Assembly: GCA_021777845.1 (NCBI GenBank)
Contig: JAJYDB010000006.1
Location: forward strand, 1 to 43,389
Reading direction: 5' to 3'
Origin: Planctomycetota bacterium
GTDB lineage: Bacteria; Planctomycetota; Planctomycetia; Isosphaerales; Isosphaeraceae
DNA: 43,389 nt
In this document: in pieces, positions 14,924 through 23,561 of the stretch
Position numbering within the stretch: position 1 is the stretch's first letter
Layout: every line of letters starts with the position of its first letter
Program-made: the position numbers and the translations under genes
Notes under the pieces: generated by a model
Databases searched by the model: none
What the model was told of the DNA's origin: nothing
What the model saw: the letters and a program-made list of their open reading frames with translations, nothing else

Positions 14924-15798
14924 ATCGCAACGACTCCGGCCACGACCTTCGACGTCCCAGCCTGGCGACGATCCGCGCGCGGGCGCAGAAGGGTCGTTAT
15001 CGCGAGGTTGGCAGTTGGCCGGCGCGGCATTGGGCGCGACCGACGGCGGTTTACGGCACGTGGGTCGCGGTCCGATTGAGACTCTCCGCGCATCAGGTGA
15101 CCTTGCTCGCGTTGATCGCGGGGCTGGCGGCGGCGGGAGGGATCGCGACCGGCACGCGCGTCGGCTTTTGCGCCGGGGTCGTGCTCGTCTGGCTGATGTA
15201 CTGGCTCGACCACGTCGACGGACAGGTCGCGCGGCTGCTCGGCACGGCGAGCCTCGAAGGCGTCTATCTCGACTATCTTCTCCACCACGCGACAACCTTG
15301 GCGCTCGGCTTCGCGATGGGCCACGGCCTCGCCGTCCGGACCGGACGACCGGGGTGGTCGCTTGCGGGTGCGGCGATCGCGACGGGCTGGACCTTGATCT
15401 CGCTCCACAATGATTGCAAGTACAAGACGTTCTTCCAAGTGCTGAAGCGCACCCACGGCTCGTACCTCGTCGAGGGGGGCTCAGGTGGTCGTCCCGAACC
15501 GCCACCGCCGCGCCCCAAACAAGGCTGGCCGGCACTCGCCTGGCCCTTCTTTAAAATCTGTGAAATCCATGTTCTACTTTTCCAATGGCTGGGACTGGGC
15601 GTGATGTCGTTGGTCGGGCCGGCCTTGTTCACGATCACTTGGCAAGGCTGGACCGTCATCATGGCCGTCGTCGCCCCTGTCCTCGGGCTGGGACGCATCG
15701 TGCGCGCGATTCGTTCGGAGCGTGTGTCGAATGAATTCTCGATTTGGTTTAAACCAATCTCGGGGAACCGCACACCGGCTTCATTAAAAGTTGATTAG
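14920..15798 (+). CDS. CDP-alcohol phosphatidyltransferase-like membrane protein with altered active site
   Basis: Start ATG 14920 (MNRNDSGHDLRR) overlaps the previous stop by four bases; the longer frame from 14839 lies inside the previous gene. About 292 residues, with several hydrophobic helices. The family motif D-x2-D-G-x2-A-R-x8-G-x3-D-x3-D is present as LDHVDGQVAR, then eight residues, G, VYLD, YLLH. The last Asp, proposed to be the catalytic base, is His here. These enzymes transfer an alcohol phosphate from a CDP-alcohol donor or use CDP-diacylglycerol to make phospholipid or glycolipid head groups. A Pro-rich cytosolic loop (GGRPEPPPPRPKQGW) sits mid-protein. It is the last gene of the overlapping run. 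Confidence 0.82.
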   Translation: MNRNDSGHDLRRPSLATIRARAQKGRYREVGSWPARHWARPTAVYGTWVAVRLRLSAHQVTLLALIAGLAAAGGIATGTRVGFCAGVVLVWLMYWLDHVDGQVARLLGTASLEGVYLDYLLHHATTLALGFAMGHGLAVRTGRPGWSLAGAAIATGWTLISLHNDCKYKTFFQVLKRTHGSYLVEGGSGGRPEPPPPRPKQGWPALAWPFFKICEIHVLLFQWLGLGVMSLVGPALFTITWQGWTVIMAVVAPVLGLGRIVRAIRSERVSNEFSIWFKPISGNRTPASLKVD

Positions 15799-15811
15799 TT
15801 TCGAACTTTTA

Positions 15812-15840
15812 TTGATTTGCGCGAGCTCGCGACATAGGTT
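15812..15840 (+). promoter_or_regulatory. Candidate promoter with a 12-base palindrome in the spacer, upstream of the Gfo/Idh gene
   Basis: TTGATT (15812-15817) and TAGGTT (15835-15840) are 17 bases apart. The spacer holds the perfect palindrome CGCGAGCTCGCG (15820-15831), a possible operator. The promoter match is moderate (four and three of six positions). The gene's ATG follows at 15889, with an AAAGGA ribosome-binding site. Confidence 0.35.
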
Positions 15841-15888
15841 AGAGGTGTGTAGGTCAAAACGACGCTGTTCTGACCAAAGGATATATTC

Positions 15889-17028
15889 ATGAGTTCGACC
15901 TCCGATCCTTGGAACCTCGGGTTCCGAGTCCCACTCCCGGTGCGCGGCGACTTGGGAATCGGCATTATCGGCGCGGGCTTTATTGTCTGCGACTGCCACT
16001 TGCCGGCTTACCGAGACGCGGGACTGCGCGTGGTCGGGCTGACGTCGCGCACGACGGCGGTGGCGCGCGAGGTCGCGGGTTTGCGGGGCGTGCCGAAGGT
16101 GGCGCGATCGGTCGAGGCGTTGCTCGACGACCCGGCGGTCGAACTCGTCGACGTGGCGGTGCCGCCGCGGGAGCAGGGGGGGATCATCGACCGGATCCTC
16201 GCGCATCCGCGCCGCGTGCGGGGGATTCTGGCGCAAAAGCCGCTGGCGATGTCGCTTGTCGAAGCGCGTCGGATCGTCTCGACGTGCGCCGCTGCCGGAA
16301 TCGTTCTGCAAGTCAATCAAAACATGCGGTACGACCCGTCGGTGCGCGCCCTCCGCACGCTGATCGACCGCGGCATACTCGGCGAATCCGTGCTCGCGAC
16401 GATCGACATGCGCGCCGTCCCGCACTGGATGTCGTGGGCCGAAGGGCTGGGGTCGCTCACGACCTTCCTCATGAGCATCCACCACATCGATACTTTTCGA
16501 TTTTGGCTCGGCGAACCGAAATACGTCATGGCGAGCACCCGGCCCGACCCTCGCACCAAATTCGCGCACGACGACGGCATCAACCTCTACATTTTCGAGT
16601 ACGAGAACGGCGCCCGAGCTTCGTCGTGGGACGATGTCTGGAACGGTCCGTCGTGTGAGGGCGCGGCGTCCGAGCTTGCGGTGCGCTGGCGTTTCGACGG
16701 CACGTCGGGGACGGCGCTCGGGACGGTCGGCTGGCCGGCGTGGCCGCGTCGCGAGCCGAGCACGATCGCGTATTCCTCGGGAGCGGACCTCGGCGCTTGG
16801 CACCGTCCGCACTGGCCCGACACCTGGTTCCCCGACGCCTTCGCCGGACCAATGATCGGCCTGATCAACGCCGTCGAGACCGGCGCGACGCCCGACATCG
16901 GCGGACTAGACAACCTGCGCACGATCGCGCTCTGCGAGGCCGTCCGAACGGCCGCGCGCGAGCATCGCGTCGTTGATTTTCCCCGCGAATACCCCGCCGA
17001 GGCGTTCGAAGCGACACCCGCCACCTGA
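15889..17028 (+). CDS. Gfo/Idh/MocA family oxidoreductase
   Basis: A 379-residue NAD(P)-dependent sugar or polyol oxidoreductase. The N-terminal Rossmann fold shows IGIIGAGFIVCDCHLPAY; the second landmark is ILAQKPLAMSLVEA, where many relatives read EKP and the Lys is kept. The C-terminal alpha/beta domain has NQNMRYDPSVRALRTLI and MSIHHIDTFRFWLGEP, whose HHID histidines are in the usual catalytic position. ATG start has a good AAAGGA site seven bases upstream. There is no export signal; the protein should be cytoplasmic. It lies 90 bases after the CDP-alcohol gene with its own candidate promoter, so it may belong to the same glycan pathway, perhaps making or interconverting a sugar precursor, or it may act separately. 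Substrate unknown. Confidence 0.88.
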   Translation: MSSTSDPWNLGFRVPLPVRGDLGIGIIGAGFIVCDCHLPAYRDAGLRVVGLTSRTTAVAREVAGLRGVPKVARSVEALLDDPAVELVDVAVPPREQGGIIDRILAHPRRVRGILAQKPLAMSLVEARRIVSTCAAAGIVLQVNQNMRYDPSVRALRTLIDRGILGESVLATIDMRAVPHWMSWAEGLGSLTTFLMSIHHIDTFRFWLGEPKYVMASTRPDPRTKFAHDDGINLYIFEYENGARASSWDDVWNGPSCEGAASELAVRWRFDGTSGTALGTVGWPAWPRREPSTIAYSSGADLGAWHRPHWPDTWFPDAFAGPMIGLINAVETGATPDIGGLDNLRTIALCEAVRTAAREHRVVDFPREYPAEAFEATPAT

Positions 17029-17066
17029 GCGCGAACGTCGCCGACCGCGCCGCCGCCTCGTCTCGA

Positions 17067-20000
17067 TTAGCGCCCCGCGGCCGGTTTCTTCGTCTCCTGA
17101 CGCAGCGTCTCGAGATACGCGATCAGGTCGGCGAAGTCGCGCGGCGTCAATCCTTCGGCGAGACCGTTCGGCATGATCGACACGTCGCCGCGCTTGCGTT
17201 CTTCGATGTCCTGCTTCGCCACCTTCACCCGTTTCAGCTCGGACGTCTCCACCTCGACCTCGGCCGCGGTTTCCGCCTTCACGATCCCCGTCACCACCCG
17301 CCCGTCGCTCAAAGCCAACACCGCGGGCTCATATCCCGACGCGATTTTCGACGACGGATACAGCACCGCCGCGATCAACTCGGCGCGCGGATACTTCGCG
17401 CCGACGCTCGAAAGCTCCGGACCCACCGCACCGCCTTGCCCCGCGACGTTGTGACACTTCACGCACGCCAGACCCTTCAAATCGTGGAATAAACCGCGGC
17501 CGCGCTCGGGCAGCCCCTTCGTTTTCATCGCGTAGGCGCGATACTTCTCGGGGTCGAACTTCTCGCCCGCGGGACCTTTCAAGAACGCGTAGCTCGAAGG
17601 CCGCGACACCGCGACCGCGAAGCCCCACGGACCCGAAAAGTTGCCGCAACGAATCAAAATACGATTCGTCCCTTTCGCGAGCTTGACCTGAAAACGACCC
17701 TCGTCGGGCCGGAACGCGCGGTGATCGTCGAATTTGTACGCCTCGCGACCGTTCACCCAGACCGTCAAGGTATCGTCCGAGCCGACCACGAACCGCGCTT
17801 CGCGCTCGGCGTCGCTCGTCAACTCGGCGTAGCCGTAGGCGGCGAAGTCGGCGTCGCCGCCGTACAAACGCTCAAGGTCGACGTGACCGCGCGCGTCGAT
17901 CGCGGGGGCGTCGCGCCACGACACCGGCTTGCCCTTCGCCCCGGGCCGCGGCGTCGCGAAGTCGATCGACGCCTCGGGCGCGAACGGTGCCGCCTCCTTC
18001 ATCTTGAACGGTCCGATCAGCTTCCAACGCATGATCGGACTCACGCCCGTGTAGATTCTTGACAGTTCGGGAAGCACCGACGACGGCAGTTCGCGGCGTG
18101 CGGCGAGCGCTTCGAGCACAGGGACGGCTTGGTCGCGAATGCTCGCGATCGCGGCCGCCGAGGCCTTACGCAACGCGGGACTTTTGTCGGCGAGGCCCGC
18201 GAGATAGACCTGCAACACTTTTGGATCGTTGAGCGCGCAGAGCGCGATCATCGCCTCGTAGCGGGTGTCGGGCGCGTCGACGGCCTTCAACAACGCGGGG
18301 AGCGACTCTTTGTCGCGAAGCGATCCGAGCGCCGCGATCGCAGCGCGACGGCTCGCGACCGAAGCATCGCCGAGCAACGGCCGGAGCGGCGCGACGACTC
18401 CCTCCGAAACGCCGATTTCGCCGAGCGCCGACGCCGCGGCGGCACGCACCTCAGGGGAGCGGCTCTTGAGCGCGTCGACCAGAATCTTCACCGCGGGTTT
18501 CGACTTCGCCTGACCGAGCGCCACCATCACGCGCACGCGGCGCGCGTCGGGCAGACCGGTCGAACGCAGCGTCTCGATGAGGGCGTTCTGCGCGCGGACG
18601 CCGCCGATCGACTCGATCGCGACGAGCACGGCGTCGCGGACGCCGTCGGGCGTCTGCGGATCGCGCAGCGCGGAGATCAACGCGGCAAGCGACTTCTCGT
18701 CGTCGAGCGCACCCAACGTGCGCGCCGTCTCGACCTGCACCGCGGCGTCGCGCTCGCGGGGAAACCGCGACCGCAAGACGTCGAGCGCGTCCTTCTCGCC
18801 GGTCGTCCGGACCGCTTTCGCAGCCGCGATGCGTAAGACCGGCAACGGGTCGCCGATCGCCGCGATCAGCGCCTTCACCACCGCAGGAGTGCCTGCCCAG
18901 GCAATCGTTTTTTCAGGCGGTTTGCCCCGCGCGGGCTGGGTCCCCCACCAGTTGCCGTCCCAGGGAGCCGCCTTGCGGTTCACCTCCGCCAAGAACGACA
19001 ACGCCTCGGCGCGCTCCGCCGCGGGCCGCGACGAATCCAACGCGTAGCGCGCCAAAATCCCGGCCGCGGTCGTATCGTACACGCGGTCGAGCGTCTCGAG
19101 GATCCCCGCCCGCTGCCGGGCGTCCGACGTCTCCAACCCGCGCTCAACCTCGTTCCACGCGCCGATCCGTCGCAACGCCACCCGCGCGCCGAACGAGACG
19201 TAGAGGTCGGCGTCGGTCAGCAACACCGTCAACGCCGGCACGGCGCGCCCCTCGCCGACTCGCCCCAGCGCGATCGCCGCCTGAAGCCTCACGCTCGGCT
19301 CGCCGTCGCTCAAAAGCGAGATCAACGCATCCGTCGATCCCCGCGCGCCGCGCTCGCCCAGCGCCCGCGCCGCCTGAGCGCGCACGTCGGGCACGTTGGA
19401 TTTCAAGACCCTCGACAGCGTCGCAACCTCGTCCGCCGAACCCGCTTCGATCGCGTCCACAACCCAGACCAAATGCCGCTGCGCCACGGCGCCGGTCGCG
19501 GCGTCGTTCAGTGCCGCCTTGACCGCGACGAGCGCCTTCGAGCCCAGCCGCGTCAGCGCCCGTTGCGCCCGCACCCGCTCGTTGTACGACGGATGCGCGA
19601 GCGCCGCGATCTGACTCGCAACCGGGTCGGAGTCGGACCCGCGCGGCCGCGCCGAGGTCTTCCCCGTATACGTCACCGCATAAACACGTCCGAGCTTCTC
19701 GTCTTTGTTCGCCCAGCCTCCCAGGCTCCAGTCGGCAATGTAAAGCGTGCGCCCGTCGTACGAGAGCGCGACGTCGACCGGCCGAAAACTGCTCACATCG
19801 CCCGGCTCGACGAGATCAACGACGTCCTTCACCTTGAACGTTCCGCCGCTCGGCTCGAACCGAAACGCGCTCACTTTGCGCTTGCCCCACTCGGCCCAAA
19901 TCACCCGGCCGCGGAACGTCTCCGGCCACGCGTCCTCGCGATAAACCACCCCGCCGCACGGCGATCCCCCGCCGTATTCGGCGATCCTCGGCAACATCGC

Positions 20001-20783
20001 GTCCGTCCGTTCGTGATAATCGAACGGATAACCGAAATAACCGCCGTCAATGTGATGCGTCACCCGCGTCCACCATCCCAACCCGTCGTCGGTATTGTCG
20101 TACGTGAACAAATTATCGCGATCGTCGAGATTCGGCTCGAGGTGGTTCCGCGTGCCGCTCGAGTAGATCTCGAGCCCCGTGCCGTCGGGACGGCAGCGCA
20201 AGACCCCGCCGCCTTTCAAAGTCGCCGTGCGGCCGTCGGGACCCGTCGCCTTCGGTACCCCCTTGTCTCCCACCGCGATATACAGATATCCATCGATGCC
20301 GAACTGCAAACCCGAGACGATGTGATCGTTGAAGTTGTTGGGGAACCCCGCCGCGACGCCGAGGTTGGTGAAAATCTCTTTGCGTTCGTCGGCGCGGCCG
20401 TCGCCGTTGGTGTCGCGCAACATCGTCAGATGCGGCATGTTCATCACGTAGAGCGCGCCGTCGCGCCAGGCCATGCCGAAAATCGCGTTCAGCTTGTCGG
20501 CAAAGACGACCGGCTCTTGCCCTTCGCGAAACAACAGAATGCGGTCGATCGGTTTGTCCGCCGGGCCGACCTGGTCCATCGGATCCTCGCCCACGAACAA
20601 CGCACCGCCGGGCGCGGTGCAGACTTGGCTCGGATACTGAACCGCCGGCACGCCCGCGACGAGCCTGATCTGAAATCCTTCGGCAACCTTCGGCAGGCCC
20701 TCGCCGCGCGCCGCCGCAACCCACGATAAAGCCGCGAGCGACGCGCACACCAGACGCGTCGTCATCGTTCGCATTGCGATCAT
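17067..20783 (-). CDS. PVC-type haem-binding CxxCH protein with beta-propeller and HEAT repeats
   Basis: About 1238 residues from ATG 20783 (MIAMRTMTTRLVC). The frame is open to a TTG at 20831, but this ATG begins a clear signal peptide (LVCASLAALSWVAAARG). The N-terminal domain is a 'putative membrane-bound dehydrogenase' beta-propeller (FGMAWRDGALYVMNMPHL, GLQFGIDGYLYIAVGD, GRTLYIADWSLGGW). The middle (roughly residues 390-900) is HEAT repeats. A carbohydrate-binding-like beta domain follows (MRWKLIGPFKM, GSDDTLTVWVNGREAY). The C-terminus holds a c-type haem site CVKCH near residue 1107. This architecture is characteristic of Planctomycetes and their relatives. It is exported and probably links electron transfer to oxidation of a sugar or other substrate, but the actual reaction is unknown. 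Confidence 0.92.
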   Translation of the reverse strand: MIAMRTMTTRLVCASLAALSWVAAARGEGLPKVAEGFQIRLVAGVPAVQYPSQVCTAPGGALFVGEDPMDQVGPADKPIDRILLFREGQEPVVFADKLNAIFGMAWRDGALYVMNMPHLTMLRDTNGDGRADERKEIFTNLGVAAGFPNNFNDHIVSGLQFGIDGYLYIAVGDKGVPKATGPDGRTATLKGGGVLRCRPDGTGLEIYSSGTRNHLEPNLDDRDNLFTYDNTDDGLGWWTRVTHHIDGGYFGYPFDYHERTDAMLPRIAEYGGGSPCGGVVYREDAWPETFRGRVIWAEWGKRKVSAFRFEPSGGTFKVKDVVDLVEPGDVSSFRPVDVALSYDGRTLYIADWSLGGWANKDEKLGRVYAVTYTGKTSARPRGSDSDPVASQIAALAHPSYNERVRAQRALTRLGSKALVAVKAALNDAATGAVAQRHLVWVVDAIEAGSADEVATLSRVLKSNVPDVRAQAARALGERGARGSTDALISLLSDGEPSVRLQAAIALGRVGEGRAVPALTVLLTDADLYVSFGARVALRRIGAWNEVERGLETSDARQRAGILETLDRVYDTTAAGILARYALDSSRPAAERAEALSFLAEVNRKAAPWDGNWWGTQPARGKPPEKTIAWAGTPAVVKALIAAIGDPLPVLRIAAAKAVRTTGEKDALDVLRSRFPRERDAAVQVETARTLGALDDEKSLAALISALRDPQTPDGVRDAVLVAIESIGGVRAQNALIETLRSTGLPDARRVRVMVALGQAKSKPAVKILVDALKSRSPEVRAAAASALGEIGVSEGVVAPLRPLLGDASVASRRAAIAALGSLRDKESLPALLKAVDAPDTRYEAMIALCALNDPKVLQVYLAGLADKSPALRKASAAAIASIRDQAVPVLEALAARRELPSSVLPELSRIYTGVSPIMRWKLIGPFKMKEAAPFAPEASIDFATPRPGAKGKPVSWRDAPAIDARGHVDLERLYGGDADFAAYGYAELTSDAEREARFVVGSDDTLTVWVNGREAYKFDDHRAFRPDEGRFQVKLAKGTNRILIRCGNFSGPWGFAVAVSRPSSYAFLKGPAGEKFDPEKYRAYAMKTKGLPERGRGLFHDLKGLACVKCHNVAGQGGAVGPELSSVGAKYPRAELIAAVLYPSSKIASGYEPAVLALSDGRVVTGIVKAETAAEVEVETSELKRVKVAKQDIEERKRGDVSIMPNGLAEGLTPRDFADLIAYLETLRQETKKPAAGR

Positions 20784-20931
20784 GAGCGATTGGACCTCGA
20801 GCGGGTTGGTTGCAATATTTTCGACCGACAAGCAGGGCGGGAGACCGAGCGGGACGCCGGTGCGACGGCGTTTGCCTCACATTTCACTGGAGATCATAAC
20901 GTCCACGTCGGCTTGATTTCAATCGCGGCGA

Positions 20932-22176
20932 TCACTGAGCGACGTTCCGCTCCGCGCGGATGCGCAGCGCGACCAGCGCCGCCAGCAAGAACATGAACAC
21001 TGCGAAGCCGATCAAGAGGGTCCCTTTGCGCTCGTCGGTCAGCTCGACGTGGCGCTTCGTGATCAGCCCCAGCAGTTCGGCGTGCGACGACTCCCCTTCG
21101 GTAGTCGGCAACGTCAGCCCCTTCGCCTCCAAACGCTCCCGGATTCCGCGCAACGTCAGCCCTTCCCCGCTCGGCTCAACCTCGATTTTCCCGCCCGGCG
21201 CTTCCAGAATCGCCGCGCCGTCGATCGGCCCGACCCGAATCTCGCGCCGCCGCGAAGTGATCGTCGACGCCTTAAAATAGCCGAGCAGGATCTCTCCGTC
21301 GGGCACGAAATCCGACGCGAGCTCGAACTCGCGCATGTCGTTCGGCGCACATGTCACGTTGTATTCGCACGTCACCCATTCGCTCGGCACGAAGCCGCCT
21401 TTGTCGCAGAGAGCGGCATCGAACAGGACGTATTCGCAGACCTTCGCCGCGCGAGGACCGCGCGTAACCTTCAAAATCCTGCGCGGCAAATAGCCCCAGC
21501 TCGGCGCGTAATCCACTTCAAGCCGCATCCAGTCGCCTTCCACGCCGCGCCGACGCGTTTCGTGCTCGACGATCTCATCGCCCTCGAGGCGTTTTGAGTA
21601 TTCGGGGTCGTCGACGGCGAACGCCCGCGCGATCATCCCGTCGAGCCGGACGCACCAATCGATCACGGTGAACGGCGACACGATTTGACTGTAAACGTCG
21701 TCAAGGGGCCGAGTCCGCACTTGCAGAGTGTTCCCGTCGGCGAGCCGCCTGAACACGTAACTCCGCGAGTCGGCGACGAGCTCAACCTCCTCCAGCAACC
21801 TCGCGTTCTCGCTCACCTCCGGCACATGATCGAAGCCGGTCTGTGTGGAACGGCGTCGCCTCGTCGCCGCAGCGCCGAAGTCGCTTGGTTTCAAACCCGG
21901 CTCGTCGCCCTCGTGCTCGGGATGCTGCACGATCCGCCACTCGTCGCCGTCGCTCGCCCACGTGCCCTCGACGACCTCAAACGGCTTAAGATCGCGCAGA
22001 TAACGCTTCATGACCGCAGGTGACATCTCGAACTCGGCGCGACCGTTCGCCGGGATCGCGTACCGCGCGAACGAGAAGTCGACCTCGCCGGCAGCGCGAG
22101 CGACGTTCGCCTGGTAACGCGCCGACGGACCGCCGGTCGACTGCGCGACGAGAGCGAGCGCGAGTATCGCAATCAT
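20932..22176 (-). CDS. Exported, C-terminally membrane-anchored protein of unknown function
   Basis: I choose ATG 22176, which has an AGGAGGGG ribosome-binding site; the in-frame extension to 22419 is Arg-rich and overlaps trmB. The 414-residue product begins with a short signal sequence (MIAILALALVAQSTGG). Its large exported domain contains FEVVEGTWASDGDEWRIVQ, IVSPFTVIDWCVRLDGMI and WGYLPRRILKVTRG. It ends with one transmembrane helix (TLLIGFAVFMFLLAALVALR) and a basic tail. The core layout reminds me of outer-membrane lipoprotein-sorting or hypothetical planctomycete proteins, but I cannot name a family. It starts 41 bases after trmB and ends 148 bases before the cytochrome/HEAT gene, all on one strand, so an operon is possible. 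Confidence 0.72.
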   Translation of the reverse strand: MIAILALALVAQSTGGPSARYQANVARAAGEVDFSFARYAIPANGRAEFEMSPAVMKRYLRDLKPFEVVEGTWASDGDEWRIVQHPEHEGDEPGLKPSDFGAAATRRRRSTQTGFDHVPEVSENARLLEEVELVADSRSYVFRRLADGNTLQVRTRPLDDVYSQIVSPFTVIDWCVRLDGMIARAFAVDDPEYSKRLEGDEIVEHETRRRGVEGDWMRLEVDYAPSWGYLPRRILKVTRGPRAAKVCEYVLFDAALCDKGGFVPSEWVTCEYNVTCAPNDMREFELASDFVPDGEILLGYFKASTITSRRREIRVGPIDGAAILEAPGGKIEVEPSGEGLTLRGIRERLEAKGLTLPTTEGESSHAELLGLITKRHVELTDERKGTLLIGFAVFMFLLAALVALRIRAERNVAQ

Positions 22177-22217
22177 GGGCGGCAATCCCCTCCTGACACG
22201 ATCGAGAGCCCGCGAAC

Positions 22218-22991
22218 TCAACCATCGCGCTCGAGCGCGTCGAGCTCGCGCTCCGGACCGCGCGGACGAATCCGCGGCGGCGCGGGTTGATCGGCGCGCC
22301 GGATCGCCTCGTCGAGAACGATGTCGTCGCGACGCACGCCGACGCCTCGAAATACTCGGAGCCCGCGCGACCTCGCCAAAATCTCGCGTCGAGAACGCCC
22401 CTCGGGCGCGTCCGGCCAAGGCTCGTCGCGCACCTCAAAAGCGAAGAATTCCGGCATGATCCGCCGAATGTAACGCCAATAATCGGCGTTGTCGGTCTGG
22501 ATCACGAACAGGCCGCCCGGCGTCAAAGCCCGGTGCACGTCGGCCAAAAATCGAGGCGTCATCAGCCGGCGTCCCCGCTCGCGCGGGTCGTGGTAAGGCT
22601 GCGGATGATAGAGGTGGACCTCGGCCGCCGACCCCGCGCCCAGATACTTCGCGACAAACGTCTCTGCGTCCTTCACAGCGAACCGGACGTTCGACAATCC
22701 ACGCTGATTCCCGCGACGCGTCGCGTATCGAATCACGACCGGCAACAGGTCCACCGCGATGTGGTCGCACGCCGGCCTCTGAATCGCGCTCAACAACGTG
22801 TACCTGCCGTTGCCGCAGCCCAGTTCGACGATCAACGGAGCGACGCGTCCGAAAATCGACTCGAAATCGAGCGGACCGGCAAGCGGCAAACGCTTCAGCC
22901 CCGTCCGCGCCCAGAGCGACTCGTCGACGATCGCGCCGGGGATCGGCACCCCGAACTCGCTCTCGATCATGACCTGATCGTGTGTTGACAT
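22218..22991 (-). CDS. trmB: tRNA (guanine-N7-)-methyltransferase TrmB-like
   Basis: Methylates G46 of tRNA using SAM, in the cytoplasm. The true start is ATG 22991 (MSTHDQVMIESEFGVPI); the frame runs to 23501, but that region lies opposite hisE. The 257-residue protein has SAM motif I as LIVELGCGNGRYTL and the acidic strand DHIAVDLLPVVIRY. The motif after strand 4 reads VHLYHPQPYHDP, where standard TrmB has a FPDPWPK-type segment. It then has ALTPGGLFVIQTDNADYWRY, typical of the family. The variant PQPYHDP motif is the main deviation. The gene is divergent from hisE, with a 201-base gap, and upstream of the exported protein. Confidence 0.85.
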   Translation of the reverse strand: MSTHDQVMIESEFGVPIPGAIVDESLWARTGLKRLPLAGPLDFESIFGRVAPLIVELGCGNGRYTLLSAIQRPACDHIAVDLLPVVIRYATRRGNQRGLSNVRFAVKDAETFVAKYLGAGSAAEVHLYHPQPYHDPRERGRRLMTPRFLADVHRALTPGGLFVIQTDNADYWRYIRRIMPEFFAFEVRDEPWPDAPEGRSRREILARSRGLRVFRGVGVRRDDIVLDEAIRRADQPAPPRIRPRGPERELDALERDG

Positions 22992-23192
22992 CGTGATCCG
23001 CTCTGCCTTCCGACCGCGAGAATTTGACGCTCGACTCCCGACAATCATCGCCGCGCGGCCTCCCGCGGTCAAACGAGAAACCCGCGCGGCGCGGCCCGCG
23101 ACGAACGATTGCCGATTCTCACGCGAATGTGTAGCCTTAATTTTGCTTTCGAAATCCGACCGAACCTCCAACGCGATCGTGAACAGACCTCG

Positions 23193-23561
23193 ATGGAACA
23201 CGCGACGATTTGGACCGCGCTTGAACAAGTGATCGCCGACCGCAAGGCCGCCGCGGAAACCCGGAAATCGTACGTCGCGACGTTGCTCGCCGGCGGCGTG
23301 ACCTCGATCGGCGCGAAGGTGGTCGAGGAGGCCGACGAAGTCGTCGAAGCCGCGGCCGAACACGGCGCGAACGGCCGCGCGCACCTCGTCCGCGAAGCCG
23401 CCGACCTCGCTTTTCACACGCTCGTCCTGCTCGCGTATCGCGAGGTCCGCTGGGCCGAGGTCGAGGCCGAGCTCGCGCGGCGCTTCGGCGTCGGCGGACA
23501 CGTCGAAAAAGCCGCGCGCACACTTCCCGACGCTTCAATGCCGCACGGAGACGAATCGTGA
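23193..23561 (+). CDS. hisE: Phosphoribosyl-ATP pyrophosphatase
   Basis: Second step of histidine synthesis: hydrolyses phosphoribosyl-ATP to phosphoribosyl-AMP. ATG 23193 (MEHATIWTALEQVI) gives 122 residues, normal for HisE; the frame extends to 23109 without a good start. The diagnostic helix-loop-helix AGGVTSIGAKVVEEADEVVE carries the Glu/Asp metal-binding cluster, followed by LVREAADLAFHTLVLL. No other his gene is in the window, so the pathway is scattered. The stop TGA overlaps the GTG start of the protease gene. Confidence 0.93.
   Translation: MEHATIWTALEQVIADRKAAAETRKSYVATLLAGGVTSIGAKVVEEADEVVEAAAEHGANGRAHLVREAADLAFHTLVLLAYREVRWAEVEAELARRFGVGGHVEKAARTLPDASMPHGDES

Noticed and set aside
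19473-20729. 418-codon plus-strand frame opposite the PVC haem gene
   Set aside because: Arg-rich shadow of the HEAT/propeller coding sequence.
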